Source: Paralithodes platypus (Eukaryota; Arthropoda; Malacostraca; Decapoda; Lithodidae). Taken from it: 64,000 nucleotides of DNA. Location: contig CM064523.1 of NCBI GenBank assembly GCA_032716605.1, positions 40,083,526 to 40,147,525 on the forward strand, written 5' to 3'. The notes below the pieces were generated by a model. It did not search any database and was not told where the DNA came from. It worked only from the letters and a program-made list of their open reading frames with translations. Of this stretch, positions 31,614-43,326 are shown piece after piece (within the stretch, counting starts at the first letter, position 1; the number at the start of each line of letters is the position of its first letter). The position numbers were made by a program, and so were the translations under genes.

Positions 31614-33240
31614 AGCTCAGCAGGAAAGGTTTGTTAGGCACGATTTTCTGGTCCTAAATCCGTGCTGGCTGTTTCTTTTTAATTCATTAGATTCAAGATA
31701 CTCAACTATTTTATCTCTTAAAATGGTTTCAAGAATTTTTCCTATTACTGATGTTAAGCTTATTGGTCTGTAATTACTAGGCGTTGGCTTGATCACCCTT
31801 TTTGTAATTGGGTGTAATGTTGGCTGTTTTCCAATCATAAGGGATGCAACCCTGCTGTAGTGATGAGTTAAAGTTAATGGTCAGGGATTCGCATATTTCT
31901 TCTTTTACTTGTTTTACTATCCTATTATGGATATTATCAGGCCCCGGAGTCGTGTTGTTATTTAATTGATTTAATTTACATAATACTTTACTTGCGCTGA
32001 TAGTAAAGATTCCTATTTCTTGCGTTGTTACTGCCCTATCTATCTATCTATCTTATGCCGGATGCCTTATTCCCCTTAATGAGGGTGGCCATACACAGAA
32101 GGCCCCCAAGCGGACCCATTCTCTGTAAGAGGGACAACCCTAGCCAATTTACTGAAGGACTTACAGGATTGACCACTTAATTTAGGATTCGTCCAACTCC
32201 GAGGCCCTCTATGTATCTTGTTAGCACTATTTGTCTACAGTGGTGTTTGGCTAGTCCATCCACTAACCTGCCTTACACTTAGATAAGCAGTACGGATTTG
32301 TATCAGGTTTACTCCCCTAGAGAGGTTGCCGACCAAGGCTGACGAGTCCCATCCATCCCGGATTTTTATAAGGTTGTCTCCCATAGATGGGCTGCCGACC
32401 AAGGCTAACGACTCCCATCCACCCGTTACTGCCCTATGTTTTGTATTATTTTTTACCTCGTTTGTATAAACAGAACTAAAATATTCGTTAAGTGTATTTG
32501 CAATATTTAAGTCGGCTGTCACTATTTGATCATCTCTAGTTAATGGGCCTATTCTGCTTTATATTTCTCTGTTATTATTTACGTAGCTATAAAAATGCTT
32601 TGCTTTGTCAGTGCTATTTCTGGCTATAGATACTTCATAATCACGTTTAGCGGATCTAATAAGTTTCTAGCATTTCTTTTAGCAAGGTTGTATACTTCCT
32701 TTGTTTGGTCATTAGAACAGTCATTGTGTTTAAGCTTGAGCATTGTCTGTCTGTGTATTATTGTATTACAGATTTCACTGTTGAACCATGGTGTTTTTTT
32801 AATTTCAATCGTTGTTTTAAGTTTTGTTGGTACATATTTGTTCTGAGCCATCATAAACATGTTCTTAAACTGTTCCCACATCTCATTTATTTCGTTATGT
32901 ATATCTAGCCGTGAGTGTGTGTTATACAGTGCTTGTCTAAGTTTGTCAAAATCAGCATTTTTAAAATCTGGTACCAGGATGTCTTTTTTCTCAATAGTAT
33001 ACCTGCAATTAACATCGAACCTGATGATTCTATGGTCGGAATTTGACAGATGTTCACCTACCTCTAAATTAGTAACTACATTTCCATGGGTAGTTATGAC
33101 AAGGTCAAGAATATTATTTTCACGCGTTGCTTCCTTTACACACTGATATAGGAAGTTATCTTCTATGAAATTTATAATTTTGATTTAACTAGCGTTATTT
33201 CCTGTGACAAGATTCCATTCTATATTAGGGACATTATAAT
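31614..33240 (-). pseudogene. CR1-like LINE endonuclease C-terminus and RT N-terminus
   Basis: The endonuclease end reads DDYNVPNIEW and then LDLVITTHGNVVTNLEVGEH with SNSDHRIIRFDV, the catalytic SDH block. The linker has KKTPWFNSEICNTI. After the SINE, MTADLNIANTLNEYFSSVY-type sequence leads to RT blocks NYRPISLTSVIGKILETIL and SQHGFRTRKSCLTNL, where similarity ends. Stops and frameshifts are frequent. The protein would nick and copy at target sites if intact. Confidence 0.75.
32040..32424 (-). mobile_element. SINE with 13-bp target-site duplication
   Basis: GTTACTGCCCTAT occurs at 32027-32039 and 32425-32437, flanking 385 bp that interrupt the LINE linker. In minus orientation the insert ends in (GATA)n, the usual SINE tail position. 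The body holds two related stretches, each with AGCCTTGGTCGGCA and then CTATGGGAGA/CTAGGGGAGT. I cannot define pol III boxes with confidence. Confidence 0.75.
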
Positions 33241-33246
33241 CGTCTA

Positions 33247-33944
33247 CTATGAGTTTCAGAGGCCGTATTACATCGTTTTTCGGGAGTACCTTATTAACAA
33301 ACAGTTGGATCAGTATGATATTTTGAAACAGCTCTTTTCACACCGTGCCCTAATTTTCGTCAATTAAGTGCATTACCAAAAGTGTAGAAATAAGCCACTT
33401 GTCCCTGTGTCATGAGGTTAAAGTCACACATTAATGACTAAGAAACAGACAAGCTACCGTGGCTTACCTGTGAGCACCACCAAACCATTATTGCTCCTCC
33501 ATCAAACACGGTAGTTATCAGCCACCACCATACCCTATTATCGCCTTTAAATTCAAGTTAGTTGTCAATATTAAAATAGAAATATACATAAATACATACT
33601 TGTTGTATATTTATACTTAATATTGACAACTAACTTGAATTTAAAGGCGATAATAGGGTTGAGTGGTGGCTGATAACTACCGTGTTTGATGGAGGAGCAA
33701 TAATGGTTTGGTGGTGCTCACAGGTAAGCCACGGTAGCTTGTCCGTTTCTTAGTCATAAATGTGTGCCTTTAACCTCATGACACAGGGACAAGTGGCTTA
33801 TTTCTACACTTTTGGTAATGCACTATATTGACGAAAATTAGGGCATGGTGTGAAGAAAGCTGTGTCAAAATATCATACTGATCCAACTGTTTGTTAATAA
33901 GTGATTCCCGAAAAACGATGGAACACGGCCTCTGAAACCCATAG
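33247..33944. mobile_element. Hairpin (foldback) element in a TA site
   Basis: Arms 33247-33573 and 33617-33944 are near-perfect inverted repeats around a 43-bp loop, with ends CTATGRGTTTCAGAGGCCG. TA flanks both sides (33245-33246, 33945-33946). Removing the element and one TA leaves the host LINE reading in frame (ILLDDYN), which supports a TA target duplication as in Tc1/mariner-type MITEs. No coding capacity. Confidence 0.85.
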
Positions 33945-34329
33945 TAGAAGAATACATTTATTCGAAAGAGTTTTATTTAGCATATCGTAAAATATTACAT
34001 CGTCACTATCTTTGTAGCTAGGGGTCTTGTAAGCTGTTGTAACATGAATCTTCGTTTAATTGATAATAATTCGGGCACACACTATTTCTAGATTACTAGG
34101 AGGGAGGGTGATTTCTTCTGGCATCAACTTATATGATATGTATAGTTTGCCGCAAATATTCTATTCCGTTGGGATCGTGATTTGGCAGAGCTGCACCCAC
34201 TTCCCTAACCCCACTCCCTCGGTCCACCTCCTACCTTCCACTATTGGCAGAAGGTGGAGTGAGGAGGTGGTTGCGGCTCTGTCAAGTTAAGATTTACTGG
34301 GATGGTTGAGAAAAGGAATATGTGCGACA

Positions 34330-34560
34330 AACTGTACATGGCAACTCCTCCTCCTTTCTTACCCTTTGTACGGTCTTTATGAATAATTTTTTAGTCATTG
34401 ATATTGTATTCGGATAATAGATCTTTATTATTTAAATCAAGATGAGTTTTGGTGATGCTTATAATATCAGTTTGTTCAGTTAATAGGAAGCACAGTAATT
34501 AATTGATCTTATTTCTAATAGAGCAGGCATTGAAAGACATTATCTCTAATAGAGCAGGCA
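34330..34560 (-). pseudogene. CR1-like LINE endonuclease N-terminus
   Basis: Reads MSFNACSIRNKIN, then LLTEQTDIISITKTHLD with the E of the canonical TET motif changed to K, then YNIND, and after a stop KIIHKDRTKG. This is the start of an APE-type endonuclease, in line with the pieces downstream. Confidence 0.7.
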
Positions 34561-35073
34561 TTGAAAGGCATTATCTCTAATAGAGCAGGCATTGAAAGAC
34601 ATTATCTCTAATAGAGCAGGCATTGAAAGGCATTATCTCTAATAGAGCAGGCATTGAAAGGCATTATCTCTAATAGAGCAGGCATTGAAAGACATTATCT
34701 CTAATAGAGCAGGCATTGAAAGGCATTATCTCTAATAGAGCAGGCATTGAAAGGCATTATCTCTAATAGAGCAGGCATTGAAAGGCATTATCTCTAATAG
34801 AGCAGGCATTGAAAGACATTATCTCTAATAGAGCAGGCATTGAAAGGCATTATCTCTAATAGAGCAGGCATTGAAAGACATTATCTCTAATAGAGCAGGC
34901 ATTGAAAGGCATTATCTCTAATATAGCAGGCATTGAAAGGCATTATCTCTAATAGAGCAGGCATTGAAAGACATTATCTCTAATAGAGCAGGCATTGAAA
35001 GGCATTATCTCTAATAGAGCAGGCATTGAAAGGCATTATCTCTAATAGAGCAGGCATTGAAAGACATTATCTT
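34512..35073 (-). repeat. 31-bp tandem array, 18 copies, grown from LINE endonuclease sequence
   Basis: The unit contains AATAGAGCAGGCATTGAAAG and then a variable A or G before CATTATCTCT. The minus strand of the unit encodes the SFNACSIR start of the LINE endonuclease, so the array arose inside the LINE. The A/G site runs AGAGGAGGG then AGAGGAGGA across the 18 copies. This points to a nine-unit block that was duplicated. The last interval has an extra TC. Confidence 0.92.
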
Positions 35074-35451
35074 AATGGAATTGTTAATGGAATGTTTAAC
35101 CCTTCTGTGTTTAAAAGCCTGACCGGAGGTCTTAGCTGCAGCTGATGTTTGGGCGACCTTCGAGATAATTGGATGGTAATTATTGGTGGGTTGGCCTGTG
35201 ACGGTTTGCGGGGAGGGGGGGGGGGGTATAGGGGGGTGAGGTTTATCTCCGCTAATAATGGAATTATCCCCGCTAAGAATGGGATTATTGTTGTACTGGG
35301 TGGAATTTACTGAGGTTTTAAATTTGCGGGGTCGGCGAGGGGAGGGAGATGCTGATGGACTATGTCAATACTCAGATGCGTGAATTCTGAACTCAATATT
35401 TTCATGGGCATCATAAACTGCCTTGTTTAGTATTTCACTCATATGCTCAAC

Positions 35452-35861
35452 TCATTTGTCTGAAATAAGAACACCATCCCTTTTATACAGGTCTGGTTTT
35501 CCCTCAAAATTCTTCCAGTTGCGTACAAAATGCACCTTTTCGCTTCCACATATAGTCAGGATTGCATCATTTATTTCAGTGGCTCGGCTTAGACTATACA
35601 GTCCTGTCTTAAGTCTTGGTACCATGCCATTTACTATACATTTCTTTGCCTTATTTTTCATTTCCTTGATTAGAGTTTGGTATTTACTGACTAAATCTCT
35701 TATTGGGACCTTACCTCCATCAAAGCAAGTTGCTAACCATAACGCAGGCGTTAGCAGGAATATGAGTTTTGGTTTCGTCAATGGTGATGTGCTCTAGCTC
35801 ACCTCCTGGGATAACCTTAACTGACCTTTTCTTTGCATTCCTTGCGGCAAAAGCAGGACCT
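35452..35861 (-). pseudogene. LINE ORF1 with SGNH-like domain, C-terminal part
   Basis: Open from 35781 to 35452 (109 codons), with coding similarity upstream to about 35861. Features are VIPGGELEHITI, KYQTLIKEMKNKAKKCIVNG, RLKTGLYSLSRATEINDAI and YKRDGVLISDK. In esterase-type LINE ORF1 proteins the last block is DGVH, supplying the catalytic His. Here His is Leu. The N-terminal catalytic Ser block is not recognisable. A membrane or RNA-binding role of such ORF1 proteins is not settled. Confidence 0.65.
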
Positions 35862-36969
35862 TGTTCCCGCAGTATACTGTCTCCTTAGGTCTTCCTAGGC
35901 CTTGATTGACTGTACGGAAATAGGGCGACCTTGGCCTTTCCTAGCGTTGACATTGGCCCTTGTCGCTCCGGTGATGGGGGAAGGGGGGATAGCAAAGGTA
36001 GGGCCTGCAATATTTGCTTTCGATTTCCCTCCCAGGTCCACTCTCCAGGTGTGTATGTGGGAGGCGGCGCTGCATCGTCCTGGTTGGCTGGGTTGACCTG
36101 GCCGTTGGCCAACCCCGGGTCAGCTTGTGGGGATGACATCACATCTGGCAGTGTGGAGCCGCAGTACTGCTCTCTCGTATGCGGCTTGTTTTATATGTGT
36201 TGGTGGGTGGTTGGTACACCTGTCCTTGGGGGGACTTTTCTAAACCAAGCCCATTCTGTTTGAGAGAGAATGGTTGGAGGGTAGACTTTGGTATTGTGAG
36301 GCCCTAATGGTCGGCAATGTCCCTGGATGTTGTGGTGCCCTACGGGGTTAGGCCTTTGGTGCGCCTGCTGTAAGTGACTGTAGGGCTGTAGGGCTGTAGG
36401 GCTGTGTCTGGTTCTGTTGGTGTTGGTGTGGTGGTCGGCTTGGGGTGCTTTGGTATGTTCCGGGGGGTGCAAGTGGCTGGTTGTTCTGGGCGGCTTGCTT
36501 TTCCTTCGGTATAACACAACCTTACACTCCCTCTCTACCTGTACCTTGTACTCTCCTGTCCTCTCCTCACTCTAACGTTCCCTTCACATTGTGTGTAATA
36601 CGGTACAGACTTTCAAACAACGACTAGATAAATATCTCGCTCCTAACATTTTATACTGTACTAGCATTTCCCTTTTTTACATAAGCTAGATAGTTAATAT
36701 ACAAGCAGCCTCGTAATGATCAAAAGATCTGATATTGCTTGTCTTCCTTTGTACTTCATTGTATGTTTTCCTCTTTCTATTTCCCTTTCCCTTTCCCTCC
36801 ATCTCGCTCTACCTCCCCTGCTCCCCTGCCCTCTCCTTTCAGATCTCTCCCCCTTTCCTTTCCGTTCATATCTGCCCCCTTCTTTCGTTCTCTTCCTCCT
36901 TCTCTCTCTCCTTCTGCCTGACCCTCCCCCCAATTCCCCATTCATTTTAGCTCACATAAAAAGTATCCC
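35862..36969. other. Non-coding stretch with short repeats and a CT-rich end
   Basis: Contains a GGGCTGTA run (36383-36407) and a pyrimidine-rich stretch (36760-36940). Pro-rich and Ser-rich small ORFs are composition artefacts. The GC-rich part 35930-36200 looks like repeat sequence but I cannot name it. Confidence 0.5.
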
Positions 36970-36988
36970 ACTCCTTTGTACTCTGCTA

Positions 36989-37023
<35 letters not shown>
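36970..37023. repeat. (CT)n-(TA)n microsatellite
   Basis: CT units followed by TA units, directly upstream of a sequence similar to the left part of the dispersed repeat at 27400. Confidence 0.8.
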
Positions 37024-37055
37024 GATTGAAATAGCATTACACTTCACAATATAAT

Positions 37056-38298
37056 CTATCTATCTATTGCCTGACGCCGTGATCTCCGAAGGGGTGGACA
37101 CGAACAAAACGCTCCCATGCACCTCTGTCCCCAGTCAGTCGACGCCCCTCCTCCCAACCAGCACCGACTTCACTCATATACTTCTTCACTCCATCCTTTC
37201 ACCTCTCTATCGGTGCACTTCTCCCTCTCTGTCCTTCTACCTCGCTCTCGTACACCCTCTTAGTCATTCTCTCGCTTCCCATATGTTCCATATGGCCGAA
37301 CGATCTCAAGGTGTATCTTTTCACACTTTCCAGCACGTCTACATCCACACCACACCTCTCTCTTACTTCCTCATTTGTCTGTCTATCCCTCCATATAACT
37401 CCAAACGCACTTCTCAAGTACTGGTAACTCATTTCCACCCCTCTCACTCTTGGTCTGAGTCTCTCCACTAACGTCCATGCTTCGCTTCCTTAATTCAATG
37501 TTGGGAATACCACACTGTTATACAATGACTTCTTTACTTCCATGCTGACCACCCTATTTCTTGTTACTGTTTTCAGCGTTCTTACAACCCTCTTCCCCTG
37601 TTGCACCCTCTCCCTCACTTCTTCATCCATACTCCCATCTTTACTCAGCACACTGCCAAGGTATTTAAATGAGCTGACAATCTCCATAGCCTGACCGTTC
37701 AACTTCATGTCACACTCTGTGGCTTCACCTCTTTCGAAGACCATAACCTTGCTCTTCCCCGCATTTACCTTCCGATTCCGATTTTCGCACACTGTTCCAA
37801 ACATATTTACCAGACCTTGCAACTCCCATTCACTATTGCTTACCAGAACTGTATCATCAGCAAACAGCAGTACAGGTAGCTTCCACTCATTTATCTTCCT
37901 TATCAGCGATACACCAACATCCAATGCTCTTCCCTGTATATCTTTCATGATTCCATCCATATACTCTATATAGTAAACAACCACAGGGACATGACACACC
38001 CCTGTCTCAACTGAACATTCAGATCAATTAACTCGCTCTGCTCATTCTCCACACGTACTGACGCCTTTGCACCCTCAGACTCAGGGAATAGCCTGAATTC
38101 CATTTTCTCTCCCAGGCCTTGGTAGCTGGATACATATCTTTCTGCCTCACACATCAGGGGTATCAGGAAAACCCTCTTTATATAACATACACATCCAACT
38201 TCACGACATTGCCCTACATCGCTATCCTCTATCCATAAAACACTACTCTTCCCACTACATATCATACATGTAACACCATACACCTTTACCAAATAAAT
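37056..38298 (-). pseudogene. LINE 3' part: RT palm to C-terminus, with (ATAG)n tail
   Basis: 38310-37966 holds ASVRVENEQSELIDLNVQLR and then QGCVMS. 37999-37490 holds the catalytic LLFADDTVLV and the thumb (VNAGKSKVMVFERG, FKYLGSVLSKDGSMDEEVRER). 37468-37199 holds the C-terminal region (RSAFGVIWRDRQTNEEVRERC, FGHMEHM). Coding runs on to about 37070 and the element ends in (ATAG)n at 37056-37067. Two frameshifts separate the parts. 5'-truncated at about 38298, head to head with the LINE starting at 38299. Confidence 0.8.
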
Positions 38299-40102
38299 AT
38301 GGCAGTACAATTGTTAAGAGCAAACCTGGTGGTTCCTCGGATATCCACCCCCGGCAGGGTTGGGTCATTGACACAGGGCCCTCCCGGTCGTCATCATGCG
38401 ACTGTGTCAAGAGCATTGCAACGTCCCAAAGCTGCTCGTCGGTGCAGCTTTTTCTTTAGCAATATAAGGGGACTTCACTCTAACATCAATTCTGTACACC
38501 AATTTCTTCAAGCAGAATCCCCTACTCTCCTTTTTTTGACAGAGACTCAAGTAACATCCACATCTGACACGTCTAGATTTAATTTTCCAGGTTATCAACT
38601 GATCCAAAATTTCAGACCTAAATGAGGTGTATGTTGCTTCGCAAAATCTGAAATTGCCCTGGAGGAGGTTACTAGTTTCAATTGTCCCTATTTTGATTAT
38701 TCTATATACAAATTAATTTCTGCTGGTAAATTTAAATACATATGTTGCATCTACCGTTCCCCAAATACTCCTCAAGAGCAAAGTCTTTTTGATTCTCTGT
38801 CCTCACAACTCAGTGTCCTCAACTTAAATGCTTCTTCTGAAATCACTGTGTTGGGTGATTTTAATGTCCATAATGTTGAATGGTTCACTCATTCAGCCAG
38901 GACTGATGATGCTGGTCTTGAATGTGAGCTATTTGCAGACTCATTTAATCTCACTCAACTAGTCAACCAACCCACCCGTGTACCAGATAATCCTAATCAT
39001 AATTCCCACCTACTGGACATATTTTTAACAACCAATTCAGAAAATTATGATGTTACAGTGAGGTCCCCGCTTGGATCTTCTGATCACTGTCTGATACAGG
39101 CCACCTGTCTATCACCTACCACACCTTCCCACTCTGAACCTGTTTTGGTGACTAAATGGCATTACGATAGGGCAGACTGGGAGGGTCTTCAAGGTTTCTT
39201 TATTGATATTCCCTGGACCTCTTTCTTTTCTACTGATGCACACACCACCTTGAGCCACATACAAGATTTTGTAAAAATTGGAATGGAAACTGTTATTCCT
39301 CATCAAAAGTACAGTAAAAAATCTAATTCACCTAAATGGTTTGACCATAATTGTGCTAGAGTAACTGAACAAAAAGCAATAGCCTACAATGCATACACAA
39401 GATCAAAAACACATGAAGCCTTTAATTACTTTAGAAACATCATAAATCATACCAAAACTGTATTAAACCTAACTAAATCAAACTTTCTCCACAAGCAGGC
39501 AAATAAACTTCTAAATAATCCAAATGATAACAAAATATTTTGGTCTACTCTTAACTCATTCAAATCCAACTTCACTACTGCTTCATCCATTCCACCATTA
39601 AAATCTCCGACTGGCAATCTTGTAAGTGACCCACGAGGTAAAGCTAACCTTCTTGCGGATATTTTCTCCACCAACTCAACCTTAGATGAAATAAATCAAG
39701 ATGTCCCTGTACTTAATTTTAATTCGCCTGAAATTCCCTCACTTAAGATCCACACCAGACATGTCAAAACTATTTTGCAGAATCTCTCAGTAGATAAGGC
39801 TCCTGGTCCAGATGAAAGTCCTCCAATAGTACTTAAGAATTGCTCCTTGGTGCTCGCTCCTGTATTGGCACAACTTTTCCGTCTGTGTACTCATACCTCA
39901 TGCGTCCCAGTACCCTGGAAAGAAGCAAACATCCATCCAGTTCCTAAAAAAGGTGCCTCTTCAGATCCATCAAACTACAGACCAATAGCTATAACTTCCA
40001 CTCTTGGTAAAGTCTTTGAAATTATATTAAATAATCACATAATTAAGCATCTTGAGAATAATAAATTAATCAGTGATAGGCAATATGGTTTTAGACGATG
40101 GC
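38299..40102 (+). pseudogene. LINE endonuclease and RT N-terminal half
   Basis: One frame with a single TGA at 38623-38625. The endonuclease has SNIRGLHSNINSVHQFLQAE, TETQV, the GVCCFA block, CCIYRSPNTPQ, LGDFNVHNVEW and GSSDHCLI, the full set of APE-type blocks. RT starts with LSVDKAPGPDESPPIVLKNC, VPKKGASSDPSNYRPIA and RQYGFRR, where BEL cuts in at 40103. The TGA replaces the Arg expected before GGV in this family, which fits a CGA to TGA change. Confidence 0.88.
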
Positions 40103-40865
40103 TGTGGTAAACTATCAATGGAAGTTAAATATTACTAAGCTATAATGAATCAATTAAATCAATCTAATTGAAAACTACTCCATATCTAAATTGAATTCAA
40201 TCTGAAACAAGCTAATTTATATCCAAAGGTCTCACATAATAAATTTATATATAGGGTAAGGTTATAAGGGTTAATAATTATTAGCCAGGAATTAACTCAC
40301 CAATAGTTCCACGTGGCAAGGCGGTGGACAATGGGGAACGAGACTTCGGTCCCGAGATACGAGTCAAGTTAAAGAAAGAATAAATTATTACATGGGAATG
40401 GACATGAATATTATGCTTATCTGTCAGTCAGTCATGGCATCGATGAGAGCATCGTGATGGTGTAGCTGTGTGTATTGCTGTATGTGTATTGTGATTAGAG
40501 GCACAAAAGCACGATCAACTGAGGGCGGAAAATTAGATGTTAACTGGTTGGTGTTCGTGAAGGCTCTGCCGTTCCTCGAAGGCACACCTTGCTGCCTTGG
40601 CAAAACGCCAAGAGCCCAAATTATCGTACCGCATCTATGTTGCTCTATACGATAAATTATATTAATATATACGATAAATTCATATATACTACATAAGACC
40701 ATGGCAATATTGCTTAATAGCATATTAGGCCTTTTATAACTTAACTTAATTACAATCTTATAATATACGATCTACTCGTCCTATGTCGTGCTGTAGGAGC
40801 GATCGTGACGTCACAGAGACATACGAGATCACAAAAGAGTCATAGCCTATCGTATTTACGATACA
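40103..40865 (-). repeat. 3' LTR of BEL copy 2
   Basis: It matches the 5' LTR 52637-53423 but lacks a ~35 bp segment near 40320 (GAGGCAAGGGAGAACG is absent), with a few other differences. It ends in ATACA before the polypurine tract. Confidence 0.88.
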
Positions 40866-40903
40866 CTCCCCCCACAAAAAAAGACCTGAACCCCACCTTA
40901 AAC
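40866..40903 (-). other. Polypurine tract region of BEL copy 2
   Basis: The minus strand reads GTGGGGGGAG directly before the 3' LTR. It follows the pol stop codon by about 28 bases. Confidence 0.65.
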
Positions 40904-43318
40904 CTAAAGTTGCCCAGAGGCTATGTTCTGACGCCACAAGTCGACGGCGCCAGCAGCAGCGCGTCTGGGATGCGTCCCGGTCCGAGAATGATCACCATTA
41001 GTAAGAGGTGAGTCGTTCCTTTGAGAATCCTCAGACCCAGCAATAACAGGTGGAGCATCAGATTGCAATGCGGAATCGAGCTCCAAAGCGTACAAACGTG
41101 CGATAGGACGAACAGTAGTTCCAGTGGCTGTCTTCAATAGCGCCACCCGCTCTACAGAGTCTGCCCCCTTGTATACCTCCAACACGCGGCCCAATTTCCA
41201 GTATAAACGAGGACTATCTTCTTTAATTAAAACAACTTCACCAACTGTAGGTGCCGTTGGTCTACCAGAGGGAGTAACACTCCTTTCCCTCAATGCTAGC
41301 AGATATTCACTATTCCACCGTTTCCTAAAATCCTCGATTATCCTGGATATATACTGGTATCTCTTAGACACCGCTACCACAGAGTACAACGAGGGATCCT
41401 CTAACTCTACTATGGATTGGAAATCAGATGGAAACGCAGTCAATGGTTTTCCATATAGCAAGTGAGCTGGCGTTAATGGTAGGGGTTCTTGCAGGTCGGT
41501 GTACATATATGTAAGCGGGCGATCATTTACGACTGCCTCTATCTCTGTGAGGACTGTCGTCAACTCACTCTTCTTTCATAGAGCACGTCCTACAACCGCT
41601 CTGAGTCCTGACTTTACCATGCCGACACATCGTTCCCACATTCCACCAAACCAAGGTGCCTTAACTGGAATGAACCTCCATTCGCACTTCTTCTCTCCCA
41701 AAAAAGTGATGATAGTAGGATCACTACTCATATCCTTTAGATATTTTGATGCTTGGACATAAGTGGGAGCATTGTCGCTAAGAATGAGTTGAGGGAATGA
41801 ACGACGGGCACAAAACCATCTAATCGCCAGAATAAATTCTTCGCTAGACATATTATCACATAGTTCTAGGTCTAGGTGTACCGCTCAAGACGTTGCACAG
41901 GTAAACAATAATATATAAACCTTCTCATGCTCTCTCGTCTTCAATGCCCCTGTGTAATCTAATCCTACTGCTTGGAAAGGTTCTACATCCTTTACACGAC
42001 ATTCAGGTAGAGGTGGAGCTGGTCCAGTTGCATATGGTTTACCTTTTAGTCTCTGGCATGTTACACACTTTCTTACTACGCGTCGAGCTACTTGTCGAAC
42101 TCTGGGTATCCACCATGTGAGATGTAAATTTGATATAATATGACACACCCCGTAGTGTTTTACTTCCCTATGTGCACGTATGATCAATAAATCAGTAACG
42201 TGATGTCTTGTTGGCATAATTACAGGGCGGTTTGTGCCGTCTGGTACACCCGACCACTCCAGGCGGCCCTCACACCTGATGAGGCCATTGTCTAGGTGCA
42301 ACCTTAGTTGACGCACTATATTAGGCATTAATGTCTTATTCGAGCTTTTCAAGGATTCTAATTCATTGGAAAAGGTTTCTACTTGAACCCATTTGATCAA
42401 AGTTACATCAGCTGCTTTAAATTCACGAGCATCAATGTTGTGACCCCTGTTGCAGAGTTGGCCCGTTACTTTAAGCTTGAGATTGGATACATATCGCAAT
42501 ACCCAAGCTACAACTCTGACTAGTTTATTATAGTCACCGAATCTTGCCCACTCTATGATAGGACCCGGTGGCTCTTTTGGTTGGGCTGTAACTGCCACTG
42601 TTTCCAGTGGCAGAAGTCCCTCACCAACAGTATGCCATATCGTCCATTCACTTTCATGGAGCAGCCACTTTGGACCATGCCACCACAATTCGGACTTCAT
42701 TAACTGGCTAGCCGTTATACCCCTAGTTATGAGATCGCTAGGGTTTTCTTTTGTATTTACATAATGAGAAGCAACATCTGGCAAAAGGGCCCTAATCTCA
42801 TCTACCCTATTTCGCACATAAACTGGCAGAGACTTCTTGCTATGTACCCAGTTGAGTGCGACCTGACTATCGCACCAAACGTGAACGATTTCAATATTTA
42901 ATTCGCTCTCGTATGCTGCGCGTACATGTTGCACCAGACGTGCTAATAGCAGCATGGTAGTCAATTCCATTTTAGGGATTGTTACCTTTTTAACCAGGGC
43001 TATCTTGGCCCGGGCTGTAACTAAATGTGCCCCAAATGAAGAAACAACATATATGGCTACCCCGTAAGCCGTGGCGCTAGTATCGCAAAACGTGTGTAAC
43101 GTAACGTCACCGAACGCCGCCACTTTACGAGTTATAGGTTTAGTACATAGGATGGCATACTCATTCAACAACAATGTCCCTTGGTCATTCAGGTCCTCGG
43201 GCAAACTGTCATCCCATCCTCTTTTACGTCTCCAAACTTCCTGCATTAGAATCCTAGCTCTTATGGTAACGGGTAATGCTAGACCCAAAGGATCAAAAAA
43301 TTGCGCAACTTTGCTCAA
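40904..43318 (-). pseudogene. pol: BEL copy 2 pol: RNase H, integrase and C-terminal domain
   Basis: 43318-41885 begins KVAQFFDPLGLALPVTIRAR. RNase H (LHTFCDTSATAYGVAIYV, KMELTTMLLLARL, VWCDSQVALNW) is at about 43200-42700. The integrase HHCC zinc domain (H-x3-H ... CVTCQR) is at 42160-42030 and the first catalytic D in VGLDYTG near 41960. A TGA at 41885 replaces an Arg-type codon in the same frame. 41851-41576 holds the second D (LSDNAPTYV) and E (MWERCVG), then another TGA. 41563-40904 holds a DUF5641-like C-terminal domain (PAHLLYGKPL, LYWKLGRVLEVY). Both stops fit CGA to TGA decay. Confidence 0.88.
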
Positions 43319-43326
43319 CGACTTCT

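Larger units (their letters stand above)
31614..35861 (-). mobile_element. CR1-like LINE with SGNH-like ORF1, decayed and multiply interrupted
   Basis: Minus-strand order is an SGNH-like ORF1 (35861-35452), then the endonuclease N-terminus (about 34550-34330). The endonuclease middle is broken at 33247-33944 by a hairpin element. The endonuclease C-terminus (33240-32960) and the RT N-terminal half (32880-31614) follow. A SINE sits in the RT linker (32040-32424), and a 31-bp array has grown in the endonuclease start (34512-35073). Similarity stops abruptly in RT at about 31614, so the catalytic block and 3' end are missing. Confidence 0.75.

Noticed and set aside
34512..35073. CRISPR-like regular repeats
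   Set aside because: Units are directly adjacent with no spacers, in a eukaryotic LINE context.
35885..36142. Proline-rich minus-strand ORF as a host gene
   Set aside because: No recognisable domain and GC-biased low-complexity composition. Nothing supports expression.
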